DNA of 64,000 bases from Oscillospiraceae bacterium (GTDB lineage Bacteria; Bacillota; Clostridia; Oscillospirales; Ruminococcaceae): contig JAGOPP010000002.1 of assembly GCA_017991935.1 (NCBI GenBank), positions 1-64,000 of the forward strand, written 5' to 3'. A program made the position numbers and the translations under genes. Positions 52,193-60,999 of the stretch are shown here, in pieces. Each line of letters starts with the position of its first letter. The first letter of the stretch is position 1. Below the pieces are notes generated by a model, which saw nothing but the letters and a program-made list of their open reading frames with translations, was not told the origin of the DNA and did no database searches.

Positions 52193-54961
52193 TCAGCCGA
52201 CGATCTCCGCGCAGCGAACGCAGAGCGTCGGATGTTTCGCGGACCGGCCGACCGTCGCGCTCTGAACCCAGCAGCGCGCGCATTTTTCGCCCTCGGCGAT
52301 CTCCACGCCGACCTCGTAGCCGTCGTGCTCGCCCCGCTCGATTTGGACGGCGGAGACGATGAAAGCCTCCGGCAGCTCCTCCTCGACGGATTTGGCGAAC
52401 GCGTAGACGTCTCCGCCGCAGCGCAGGACGACCTTTGCCTCGAGCGATTTTCCGATGCGCTTCTCGGCCCTCGCGTCCTCGAGGGATTTGTTGACGAGGT
52501 CGCGCAGCTCGTCGATCTTTTGCCATTTCTCCATGAAGGCCTCGTCGGCGCCGACGCCGCTCGCGGCCGGGAGCTGGTTGAGGAAAACGGATTCGCCGTC
52601 GTCCTCCGCCGAGCGCGGCAGGTAGCCCCAGATCTCTTCGGCGGTGAAGCAGAGCACCGGAGCGAGGTGGAGGGTCATCGTGCGCAGGATCTTGTAGATG
52701 ACCGTCTGGGCGGCGCGGCGGGCCTCGCTGTCCGCCTTCTCGACATAGAGGCGGTCTTTGAGAATATCCAGATAGAAGTTGGAGAGGTCGGTCGTGCAGA
52801 AGTCGCGGATCGTGGAATAGACGATATGATAATCGAGCTTTTCGTAGGCCTCCCGGCACTCCGCGGCGATCTGATCGAGCCGGGCGAGCGCCCATTTGTC
52901 GATGCCGCCGATTTTTTCGAGCGGGACGGAGTCCGTATCCGGCTCAAAGTCGTAGAGGTTCGAGAGGATAAAGCGCGCGGTGTTGCGGATCTTTCGATAT
53001 ACTTCCGCAAGCTGCTTGAGAATATCCGGGGAGATCCGGATATCGGCGTGATAATCGGAGGAGGCGACCCAGATGCGCAAAATGTCGGCCCCGAAGGTCC
53101 CCGTGACCTCGTCCGGCGCCATGCCGTTGCCGAGGGACTTGTGCATGGCCTTGCCCTCCCCGTCGACAACCCAGCCGTGGGTGCAGACGGATTTATAGGG
53201 GGCGACGCCCTTCCACGCGACGGAGGTCAGCAGCGCGGACTGGAACCAGCCGCGGTACTGATCGGCGCCTTCGAGGTAGAGATCCGCGGGCCAGCGCAGG
53301 CCGTGCGCCTCGTTGCAGACGGCGGCGTGGGACACGCCGGAATCAAACCAGACGTCCATGATGTCCATCTCTTTGACGAACTCGCCGTGGCCGCAGGCGT
53401 CGCATTTGAGATCCTTGGGCAGGAATTCCTCCGGCTCGCGCAGATACCACGCGTCGCTGCCCTCTTTTTCAAACAAATCGGAGATCGCGGCGATGGTTTT
53501 TTCGTTGACGATCGGCTTGCCGCACTGTTTGCAGTAGACGATCGGGATCGGGACGCCCCATCTCCGCTGGCGGGAGATGCACCAGTCCGAGCGGTCCGCG
53601 ACCATCTTCTTGATGCGCTCGCCGCCCCACTCCGGGATCCACTCGACCTCGTCGATCGCCCGCATGGCGTCCTCTTTGAAGCCGTCGATGCTGCAAAACC
53701 ACTGCTCGGTCGCGCGGAACAGGATCGGGGATTTACACCGCCAGCAGTGCGGGTACTGGTGGACGATCTTCTCCCCGGCAAACAGCGCGCCGGTCTCTTT
53801 GAGATTCTGATAAATTTTGGCGTTGGCCTCGTCGGTCGTGAGGCCCGCGAACTCGCCGGCCTCCTCGGTCATGCGGCCGTCCCCGTCCACCGGGCAGAAA
53901 ACCGGGATCTCCGGGTAGTGGTTGACGCAGACCTCAAAGTCGTCCACGCCGTGCCCCGGGGCCGTGTGGACGCAGCCGGTGCCGCTGTCGAGCGTGACGT
54001 GGGCGCCCAAGATGATCGGGCTGACCCGCCCCGCGAACGGGTGGCGGTAGGTGGCGTACTCAAGGGCGGCGCCCTTGACGGTATTTTCGGAGACTTTATA
54101 GTCCTTGATGCCCGCGGCGGTCATGGCCGGCTCCACGAGCTCCTTCGCCATGATATAGTCCTCGCCGTTCGCGTGCACGGCGACATAGTCGTACTCCGGG
54201 CCGAGGCAGATCGCGAGGTTCGCGGGCAGCGTCCACGTGGTCGTGGTCCAGATCACGAAATAGGTCTTATTGGGGTCGACGCCGAGCGGGTCGAGCTTGC
54301 CCTTGCCGTCTTCGAGCTTGAATTTCACGTAGATGGAGCGGCAGGAATCCTCCTGATACTCGATCTCGGCCTCGGCCAGCGCGGTCTTGCACTCCGGGCA
54401 CCAGTAGACGGGCTTCAGGCCCTTGTAGATGAAGTTTTTCTTCGCCATCTCGCCGAACAGACGGATCTGCGCGGCCTCGTGCTCCTTTTGCAGCGTGAGG
54501 TACGGGTGGTCGTAGTCGCCGACGCTCCCGAGACGCTCGAATTCCCTGCGCTGGATCTCTACATAATGCAGCGCAAAATCCTTGCAGACTTTGCGCAGCT
54601 CGACCGCGGAGTGGATATTCTCGACGCCGACCTTTTTCATAGCCTTGAGCTCGATCGGGAGGCCGTGGGTATCCCAGCCCGGAATGAACGGGGCCTTGTA
54701 TCCGCTCATATTTTTATATTTGACGATGATGTCTTTTAAAATTTTGTTGAGCGCGGTGCCGAGATGGATGTCGCCGTTGGCGTAAGGCGGGCCGTCGTGG
54801 AGGACGTAAAGTGGAAGCCCCTCATTTTTGGCCATCATTTTTTCATACAGGTTTTCTTCCTGCCACCGCTCGATGAGCCCCGGCTCGCGCTGCGGGAGCG
54901 AGGCCCGCATCGGGAAGTCGGTCTTGGGCAGATTCAGCGTTTCGTTGTAATCCTGAGCCAT
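52193..54961 (-). CDS. ileS: Isoleucyl-tRNA synthetase
   Basis: 922 residues. Class I: HIGH-type motif DIHLGTALNK near 65 and KMSKS-type loop MHKSLGNG near 600; C-terminal zinc site CARCWVQ..CVRCAEI near 895-918. It charges tRNA-Ile. Unlike many Firmicute ileS genes there is no T-box in the 29-nt gap before it, so it is probably transcribed from divIVA upstream. Confidence 0.97.
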   Translation of the reverse strand: MAQDYNETLNLPKTDFPMRASLPQREPGLIERWQEENLYEKMMAKNEGLPLYVLHDGPPYANGDIHLGTALNKILKDIIVKYKNMSGYKAPFIPGWDTHGLPIELKAMKKVGVENIHSAVELRKVCKDFALHYVEIQRREFERLGSVGDYDHPYLTLQKEHEAAQIRLFGEMAKKNFIYKGLKPVYWCPECKTALAEAEIEYQEDSCRSIYVKFKLEDGKGKLDPLGVDPNKTYFVIWTTTTWTLPANLAICLGPEYDYVAVHANGEDYIMAKELVEPAMTAAGIKDYKVSENTVKGAALEYATYRHPFAGRVSPIILGAHVTLDSGTGCVHTAPGHGVDDFEVCVNHYPEIPVFCPVDGDGRMTEEAGEFAGLTTDEANAKIYQNLKETGALFAGEKIVHQYPHCWRCKSPILFRATEQWFCSIDGFKEDAMRAIDEVEWIPEWGGERIKKMVADRSDWCISRQRRWGVPIPIVYCKQCGKPIVNEKTIAAISDLFEKEGSDAWYLREPEEFLPKDLKCDACGHGEFVKEMDIMDVWFDSGVSHAAVCNEAHGLRWPADLYLEGADQYRGWFQSALLTSVAWKGVAPYKSVCTHGWVVDGEGKAMHKSLGNGMAPDEVTGTFGADILRIWVASSDYHADIRISPDILKQLAEVYRKIRNTARFILSNLYDFEPDTDSVPLEKIGGIDKWALARLDQIAAECREAYEKLDYHIVYSTIRDFCTTDLSNFYLDILKDRLYVEKADSEARRAAQTVIYKILRTMTLHLAPVLCFTAEEIWGYLPRSAEDDGESVFLNQLPAASGVGADEAFMEKWQKIDELRDLVNKSLEDARAEKRIGKSLEAKVVLRCGGDVYAFAKSVEEELPEAFIVSAVQIERGEHDGYEVGVEIAEGEKCARCWVQSATVGRSAKHPTLCVRCAEIVG

Positions 54962-54990
54962 ACGGCGTACTTTCTCCTCTTGCTTTTGGT

Positions 54991-55584
54991 TTATTCTTGC
55001 GCCGGGATTTCGATCTTTTTGGTCTCGGCGATGGATATTTCGTCCAGCTCCTCCTCCGGGAGCTCCTCGAGGATCTCCTCCGGCGGCTCCGCGGGGATGG
55101 GCTCCGCTGCGGGGACGGGAGGCGTGGGCCGGTTCTCCATAATCTCCGGCATCGCGGTGATCAGCTCCAAATGCTGTCTGTAAATGGAAAGGAGATATTT
55201 CTTAAAATCGGAGGTCTCTTTTTGAAGCTGCTCCAGCGTCTCTTTTTCTTTCTTGATGCGCCGCTCGGATTCATAATAGATCTGCTTCGCGTTGGCCTCC
55301 GCCTCGGAGAGAATCACCTCGGCCTTGCCCTTGGAATCCCGGATGATGCTGTCGCCAAGCTTCTGCGCGCCGAGCAGGACGGTGCGCAGGCTGTCCTCGT
55401 TGGCGCGGTACTCCTCGAGCTTCTCGGCCAGAACCTCCAGCTTGTCCTCGGCCTCCTCCCTGTCCTCCTCCAGCTTGGAGACGGCAAGGGCCATGTCTCT
55501 CAGAAAGATCTCAACCTCTTCGGCTTTGTAACCAAACGCGGCTTTTTCAAATTTCCTGTTGGCAATGTCTTCCGCTGTCAGCAC
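54991..55584 (-). CDS. DivIVA-family cell division/polarity protein
   Basis: 197 residues. N-terminal DivIVA lipid-binding motif (LTAEDIANRKFEKAAFGYKAEEVEIFL) and a long coiled coil to about 130, with an acidic/proline-rich tail. DivIVA proteins sense negative membrane curvature at the division site and pole. Between ileS and sepF, the standard dcw-downstream arrangement. Confidence 0.93.
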   Translation of the reverse strand: MLTAEDIANRKFEKAAFGYKAEEVEIFLRDMALAVSKLEEDREEAEDKLEVLAEKLEEYRANEDSLRTVLLGAQKLGDSIIRDSKGKAEVILSEAEANAKQIYYESERRIKKEKETLEQLQKETSDFKKYLLSIYRQHLELITAMPEIMENRPTPPVPAAEPIPAEPPEEILEELPEEELDEISIAETKKIEIPAQE

Positions 55585-55621
55585 AGTAATTCCTCCTTAC
55601 TTCTTCAGGTCGGCTTTCCCG

Positions 55622-56098
55622 TCAAAAAAACACGCCGCTGCTCTCCAGCTCGTCCAAAAGATCGCCCATGATGTTGACATTGTATGGCGTGATGATATAG
55701 GTGCTGTTCGCGACCCGCTTGATCTGGCCGTTGTTGGCGTAAGCGACCCCGCTGAGGAAGTCGATCAGGCGGCGGGAGACATCCTTGTTGGTGGATTCCA
55801 GATTGAGGACCACGGTATGTTTGGAATTGAGGTGGTCGGCAACCGGGCGGGCGTCGTCAAAACGCTCCGGCTTGACCAGCACGACCTGAAGCTGCGTGGT
55901 GGTATGGATGTTGACGACTTTATTCTGCTTGATCTGGTCGCCGGAGGATTTGCCGAAGAGGGTGGTCTTGATGGAATTGTCGGATTTATCGTCATCCGAG
56001 AGATTGTCGCCGACCAAATCTTCCGCCGTATCCTCTACGTCTTCGTCCCCGTTCTCCGGAATGCCGAGAACATTCTTGACTTTGTCCATGAATGCCAT
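55622..56098 (-). CDS. sepF: Cell division protein SepF
   Basis: 158 residues. N-terminal amphipathic helix (AFMDKVKNVLGI), acidic linker, and C-terminal SepF core with VVLVKPERFDDARPVADHLNSKHTVVLNLE and RRLIDFLSGVAYA. It anchors FtsZ to the membrane. Located between yggS and divIVA, as in Bacillus ylm operon, though ylmG and ylmH are missing here. Confidence 0.95.
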   Translation of the reverse strand: MAFMDKVKNVLGIPENGDEDVEDTAEDLVGDNLSDDDKSDNSIKTTLFGKSSGDQIKQNKVVNIHTTTQLQVVLVKPERFDDARPVADHLNSKHTVVLNLESTNKDVSRRLIDFLSGVAYANNGQIKRVANSTYIITPYNVNIMGDLLDELESSGVFF

Positions 56099-56115
56099 TG
56101 CGATATCCTCCTGTT

Positions 56116-56859
56116 TTAGAGATCTTGAATTTCTGATTTTTGAGATTCCCTTTCGCCGAACAGGCCCCTGCCGACCCGGACGATCGTCGCGCCCTCCTCG
56201 GCCGCGATCGCGTAGTCGCCGGACATGCCCATTGAAAGAATAGTAATAGATATATTATGGTAGTTTTTGGCCGCGATGTCAACTAATAGTTTGCGCATCC
56301 GGGCAAAATAGGCCCTTCTTTCCTCTTCCGGCGCGTCCGCGCGGCCGATTGTCATCAGCCCGCGGAGCTTTAGATGCGGAAACCGCGCGATGGATTCCGC
56401 CGCCGCGACCGCCTCCTCCGGCGAAAAACCGCCCTTGCTCCCCTCGCCCGCGATGTTGATTTCGAGCAGGACGTCCATCACCTTTGGGATCTTCGCGCAC
56501 TGCTTTTCGATCTCCGCGGCGAGCCTCAGCGAGTCGACGGATTCGATCATCGCCACCTTGTCGCAAATAAACTTCACTTTATTCGTCTGCAAGTGGCCGA
56601 TAAAATGGATCTCCGCGCGGCGAAGGTCGTAGCGCCCGTATTTTTCCAAAAGCTCCTGCACCCGGTTCTCCCCCAAGAGGAGGCAGCCGGCCGCGATCGC
56701 CTCGTTGACCCGCTCGGGCGCGATCGTTTTTGTCACCGCCATCACCGCGACGGAATCCGGCTCCCTGCCCGCGCGGGCGGCCGCCCGCTCCGTCTCGGCT
56801 TTGACCCGCAGGAACGCCTCCCGGATCGAGGCGGGGTCAGTCGATAACTTTTCCGACAT
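56116..56859 (-). CDS. PLP homeostasis protein YggS/YlmE
   Basis: 247 residues. PLP-binding alanine-racemase-like barrel: VMAVTKTIAPERVNEAI near 40 (Lys at 42), and SMGMSGDYAIA near 218. It balances pyridoxal phosphate and vitamin B6. ATG at 56859 has GGGGGAAGTG upstream. Overlaps the HlyD-like gene by 23 nt. Confidence 0.95.
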   Translation of the reverse strand: MSEKLSTDPASIREAFLRVKAETERAAARAGREPDSVAVMAVTKTIAPERVNEAIAAGCLLLGENRVQELLEKYGRYDLRRAEIHFIGHLQTNKVKFICDKVAMIESVDSLRLAAEIEKQCAKIPKVMDVLLEINIAGEGSKGGFSPEEAVAAAESIARFPHLKLRGLMTIGRADAPEEERRAYFARMRKLLVDIAAKNYHNISITILSMGMSGDYAIAAEEGATIVRVGRGLFGERESQKSEIQDL

Positions 56860-58060
56860 AGAGGTCACTTCCCCCGATCACGACTTCGTCAAAGAGCTGG
56901 ATCGACGTCGTCACGCCGCGCTCCCACCGGCAGATTTTATAGCCCGGCCCCTCGTAGATCACGTCGATATGTTTAAAAATGAGGGAGCCGCGGTCGATCA
57001 CATAGACGCCCTTGCGCTGCTCGGAGTCGAAGCGGACGGCGCTGTCGGAGATCCGCAGCCCGCCGTAAAACGCGAGCGTGACCTCCGCGCCGGCCTTGCG
57101 TAGCGAGGCGAGCTCCGGGGTGAACGACGCGCACGCAAAGATTACGGCGTACTGTTTGGAACTCTCGTCCTGCACAATTTTGATCACTTCGAGCGTCACG
57201 GGGGATTCGGATAGCCCGTCGAACGTCGCCTCCACCTCTTTCCCGACATAGAAGCGGTCCGCGTCGGAAGCGGACATCGTGACGGCGTAATTCCACAGGT
57301 AGCTGTCGGCGATCTTGCCGATCGCGCCGCCCCGGTAGGTCACATTGCCGCCGATCAGCTCCTCGATCCCGGAGACGCTCATCTCCATGAGGCTCTCCCG
57401 GTTCACCCGATCCTCGTATCCGTCCATGGTGGAGATAAAATAGCCGGTCTTGGGGCACTGCACGGTCTCGCCGACGTCCGCCTGAATCTTGGTGTTCAGC
57501 TCGTCGTATTCCGATTTCAGAAGATCAATCCGCTCGCTGAAATCCGCGGCCTCGCCGGTCAGGATCTGCTTTTTGTTGATTAAGGTCAGGAAATCGTCCC
57601 GGCAGTCGGAGAAGCCGTCGAGCAGCTGCTGCGACCCCGCGGCGGCGTAGGAGATCAGCGCCGTGCCGAGCTGCCGGTTGAGCAGGTCGGAGACGCCGTA
57701 CACCTGCGACCCGGCGGAATCGGCCTCCTCGAGGCGGGCGATCTCCTTCTCGAGCACGGCGGCGCGCGCCATGCGCTTCACCGTGTCGGCGGAGGAGTGC
57801 GTATAGGCGACGCTGGTGTTTTTGAGCACCTTTGCGCCGTCCTCAAAGACATAGCTGACGCTGCCGGCGTACTCGCTCTCGACCGGCGTCTCCGTGCGCA
57901 CCGCGATGCCCTGCACCCGGAGCACGTCGTTGACGCGGTAGGAGACCGCGATCTCCGTCTTATACGGATGATAGAAGAATTTCCACGCCTGATACCCGGC
58001 GTAGGCGGTCAGAAACAGGGACATGGCGATGACCAAGATTTTGCCGACCGTTGTTTTCAT
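56837..58060 (-). CDS. HlyD-like membrane-fusion adaptor
   Basis: 407 residues. One N-terminal membrane helix (about 8-28), then an extracytoplasmic region with a predicted coiled coil (LEKEIARLEEADSAGSQVY) and beta-barrel-like segments (TPVESEYAGSVSYVFEDGAKVLKN), resembling HlyD/RND-type adaptors. No pump is encoded beside it. In related Clostridia this gene is often found next to sepF, so a cell-envelope or septum role is possible (inference). Confidence 0.78.
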   Translation of the reverse strand: MKTTVGKILVIAMSLFLTAYAGYQAWKFFYHPYKTEIAVSYRVNDVLRVQGIAVRTETPVESEYAGSVSYVFEDGAKVLKNTSVAYTHSSADTVKRMARAAVLEKEIARLEEADSAGSQVYGVSDLLNRQLGTALISYAAAGSQQLLDGFSDCRDDFLTLINKKQILTGEAADFSERIDLLKSEYDELNTKIQADVGETVQCPKTGYFISTMDGYEDRVNRESLMEMSVSGIEELIGGNVTYRGGAIGKIADSYLWNYAVTMSASDADRFYVGKEVEATFDGLSESPVTLEVIKIVQDESSKQYAVIFACASFTPELASLRKAGAEVTLAFYGGLRISDSAVRFDSEQRKGVYVIDRGSLIFKHIDVIYEGPGYKICRWERGVTTSIQLFDEVVIGGSDLYVGKVID

Positions 58061-59007
58061 GCTTTTTCCTCGAACCCTTTCCTGCGAAGATCTTCAAAAA
58101 CCGCCTCCCGCAGCGCCGCCGCGTCCGGATAGGCGTCGACAAGATACCACTGAATGTTTTCGTTCCGGCGAAACCATGTGAGCTGGCGCTTCGCGTAGCG
58201 GCGGGTCTCCCGTTTTAAGACCTCGTCCGCCTCGCCGAGGGTCTGCTCCCCCCGGAGGTACGGAAACAGCTCTTTGTACCCGATCGCCTGCGTCACCGTA
58301 CCCGCGCAGCCCCGCTCCAAAAGGAGCTTCGCCTCGTCGATGAGGCCGCTTTGCAGCATCTCCTCGACGCGCCGGTCGATGCGCGCATAGAGCGACGCCC
58401 GGTCCGAAAAGCAGAGCCCGACCCACGCCGTCTTGTAGGGCGCCGGGCGCTCCTTTGAGCGGCGCTGGTGCTCGGACATCGGGATCCCGGTGCTCTCATA
58501 GACCTCGATGGCCCGGATCACGCGGCCCGCGTTGTTGGGGTGGAGCTTCGCGGCGAGCTCCGGATCCTCCGCTTTCAGGCGGTCGTGCAGCGCCTCCGGC
58601 CCGTGCTCATCCAAAAATCGTTTCAACTCGGCCCGAAGCGCCGGGTCGCTCTTGGTCCCGGAAAACTCGACGTTCCCGAGCAGCGAATCCATATAGAGCC
58701 CCGTCCCGCCGCAGACGACCGGCACCTTTCCCCGGGAATGAATGTCCGCGATTGCCCTCCTCGCGTCGGCCACGTAGTCCGCGACCGAATACGCATCTTG
58801 CAGCCCGGCGAAACCGAGCAGATGGTGCGGGATCCCCCGCGTCTCCCCCTCGGTCGGCCGCGCGGTGCCGATCGCGAGATCCTTATAAATCTGCATCGAG
58901 TCGCAGGAGACGATCTCCCCGCCGAACCGCATCGCGATCTCCACGGCGAGCGCCGTCTTGCCGGAGGCGGTCGGGCCTGCCACCGCGACGACCGGAATCT
59001 GTTCCAT
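58057..59007 (-). CDS. miaA: tRNA dimethylallyltransferase MiaA
   Basis: 316 residues. P-loop GPTASGKTALAVE near 10, DSMQIYKDLAIGTARPT near 36, catalytic GGTGLYMDSLLGNVE near 98. It prenylates A37 of tRNAs that read U-starting codons. Start at 59007 with GGAGGG; longer frame upstream has no Shine-Dalgarno. Ends in a 4-nt overlap with the HlyD-like gene (ATGA). Confidence 0.97.
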   Translation of the reverse strand: MEQIPVVAVAGPTASGKTALAVEIAMRFGGEIVSCDSMQIYKDLAIGTARPTEGETRGIPHHLLGFAGLQDAYSVADYVADARRAIADIHSRGKVPVVCGGTGLYMDSLLGNVEFSGTKSDPALRAELKRFLDEHGPEALHDRLKAEDPELAAKLHPNNAGRVIRAIEVYESTGIPMSEHQRRSKERPAPYKTAWVGLCFSDRASLYARIDRRVEEMLQSGLIDEAKLLLERGCAGTVTQAIGYKELFPYLRGEQTLGEADEVLKRETRRYAKRQLTWFRRNENIQWYLVDAYPDAAALREAVFEDLRRKGFEEKA

Positions 59008-59021
59008 CCTTTTCCCTCCGG

Positions 59022-60986
59022 TCACTGCTGGCGGCCGAACATCCGCTCGAGCTTCCCTTTTGAGACGCTGACGGTGATCGGCCTGCCGTGCGGGCAATAT
59101 TTGATCTCCTGCTCGTTGAGCAGGGTGTTGACGATCTCCTCGAAATCGCTCTCAAAAATTTTATCGTTCGCCTTGATCGCCGCGCGGCAGGCGATGTTCG
59201 CGTAGAGGTGGTCGAGCTTTTCGGGCGTCGGGTCGTGCTTGCAGGCGGCGAGCGAATCCGCGATCTCCGCGATGATCGCCTCCGCTTCCTTGGGCTTCAC
59301 CCAAAACGGCAGCGTCCGGACGATGACCGCTCCCCGGCCGAAATCCTCGAGCGTAAACCCGAAGCGCCGCATGACGTCCGCATTTTCGAGCGCGGCGTCC
59401 TTTTCCTCGTCGGAGAGCGAGACATTCAGCGGCTCGAGCAGGCATTGGCAGTCAAAGGCGCCGTCCTGCTGCTTCTTGAGCCTTTCATAAAGAATGCGCT
59501 CGTGGGCGGCGTGTTTGTCGATAAAAATCAGCTCGCACTCGGACTCCAAAACGAGATAGGTGCCGAACACCTCGCCGAGGATCTTGAGCCTCCCCATCGG
59601 AAAATCGTCCGGCCCGATACTGTGCGGCACCTCCGGGACCGGGACGCCGATCTTCTTCATGGCGTCGAGCCCCTCCGCGCATTCCTTCGGGATCTCCCGG
59701 CCCTCGCTGATCGCTTTTTCCGCCTCCTGACGGACTTTGTACTGCGCCGTGTGGGTGACGCCGTTATCGAGATGATAGGGCGTCACGTCGTCTTTATTAT
59801 TGAATTCCGCGGCGGAAAAATCCACCGCGTGATATTTTACGTTCTGATTGAAAAAGGGCTTCGGAACCACCGGCTTCATCAGCTCGTCAAGGTAGACCCC
59901 GATGGCGGCGCGATCCTCCTCGTTTCGGATCCTCGAAAGATACCGGTTTTTCCGCTGCTCTGCGTCCTGCGCCAGCGCGGAATGGTCCCCGGCACTCAGC
60001 GCGGACTTGACGCCGTAATAGACGAGGTCGAAGACCGATTTCTCGTTTTGAAAGCGGACCTCCGTCTTGGCCGGATGGACGTTGACGTCCACGGCCTCCG
60101 GCGGGATCGTCAGGTTGAGCACGCAGCCCGGATATTTCCCGACCATCGAGGAGCCCTTGAACGCCTCCTCCACGGCGGCCATCGCGGTCCGCGTCTTGAC
60201 GAAGCGGCGGTTCACGAAAAAGAGCTGGTAGGCGCGGCTGGTCCGGCAGCCGGAGGGCTTCGTCACATAGCCGGAGACGCGCAGATAACCCGCCTGCTCC
60301 GGCGAATAGTCCACCGGCACGCATTCCCTTGCGAAGTCGCGGCCGTAGACCGAGGACAAAACGGCCTCCAGATCGCCGTTTCCGGGCGTCAGGAGCTTGG
60401 TCTCCCCGTCCCGGATGAAGCGGAACTTGACCTCCGGGTAGGAGAGCGCGAGCCGGTCCATGATCTGCGAGACGGCGGTGCCCTCCGCGACGTCCTTCTT
60501 TAAGAATTTTTGCCGGGCCGGAGTGTTATAAAACAAATCGCGCACGAGGACGGTCGTCCCCTCCGGGCAGCCCGCCTCCGAGACCTCGCCGATCTCCGAG
60601 CCCGAGGCATGGCAGACCGCGCCGACGGCGCTGTCCTTCGCGCGCGTCAGGATCTCCGCGTGGGAGACGGCAGCGATCGAGGCGAGCGCCTCGCCGCGAA
60701 AGCCGAAGGTCAAAATGTGCTCAAGGTCGTCCTCCGTGGAGATCTTGCTGGTGGCGTGGCGCAAAAACGCCTTTGGGAGGTCCTCCGCGCCGATGCCGCA
60801 GCCGTTGTCCGTCACACGGATCAGCGAGACGCCGCCATTTTGGATCTCCACCGTGACGCTGTTTGCGCCGGCGTCGATGGCGTTCTCCACCAGCTCTTTG
60901 ACGACGGAGGCGTGCCGGTCGACCACCTCGCCGGCGGCGATCAGCTCCGCGATATGTTTCTCCAATACGATGATTTTTTTGTCCAT
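59022..60986 (-). CDS. mutL: DNA mismatch repair protein MutL
   Basis: 654 residues. N-terminal GHKL ATPase with VVDRHASVVKELVENAIDAGA near 22-42 and GFRGEAL near 98, and C-terminal dimerisation domain with the endonuclease motif DKHAAHERILYE near 480 (DQHA type, here DKHA). It couples MutS to nicking. Lies between miaA and mutS, 14 nt after the mutS stop. Confidence 0.97.
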   Translation of the reverse strand: MDKKIIVLEKHIAELIAAGEVVDRHASVVKELVENAIDAGANSVTVEIQNGGVSLIRVTDNGCGIGAEDLPKAFLRHATSKISTEDDLEHILTFGFRGEALASIAAVSHAEILTRAKDSAVGAVCHASGSEIGEVSEAGCPEGTTVLVRDLFYNTPARQKFLKKDVAEGTAVSQIMDRLALSYPEVKFRFIRDGETKLLTPGNGDLEAVLSSVYGRDFARECVPVDYSPEQAGYLRVSGYVTKPSGCRTSRAYQLFFVNRRFVKTRTAMAAVEEAFKGSSMVGKYPGCVLNLTIPPEAVDVNVHPAKTEVRFQNEKSVFDLVYYGVKSALSAGDHSALAQDAEQRKNRYLSRIRNEEDRAAIGVYLDELMKPVVPKPFFNQNVKYHAVDFSAAEFNNKDDVTPYHLDNGVTHTAQYKVRQEAEKAISEGREIPKECAEGLDAMKKIGVPVPEVPHSIGPDDFPMGRLKILGEVFGTYLVLESECELIFIDKHAAHERILYERLKKQQDGAFDCQCLLEPLNVSLSDEEKDAALENADVMRRFGFTLEDFGRGAVIVRTLPFWVKPKEAEAIIAEIADSLAACKHDPTPEKLDHLYANIACRAAIKANDKIFESDFEEIVNTLLNEQEIKYCPHGRPITVSVSKGKLERMFGRQQ

Positions 60987-60999
60987 GCTGCCTCCGTCC

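Noticed and set aside
51863..54739. A 958-codon plus-strand open frame
   Set aside because: It is the antisense of ileS. Long antisense frames arise in GC-rich genes, and no Shine-Dalgarno or domain supports it.
54962..54990. T-box ahead of ileS
   Set aside because: Gap to divIVA is 29 nt with no T-box sequence.
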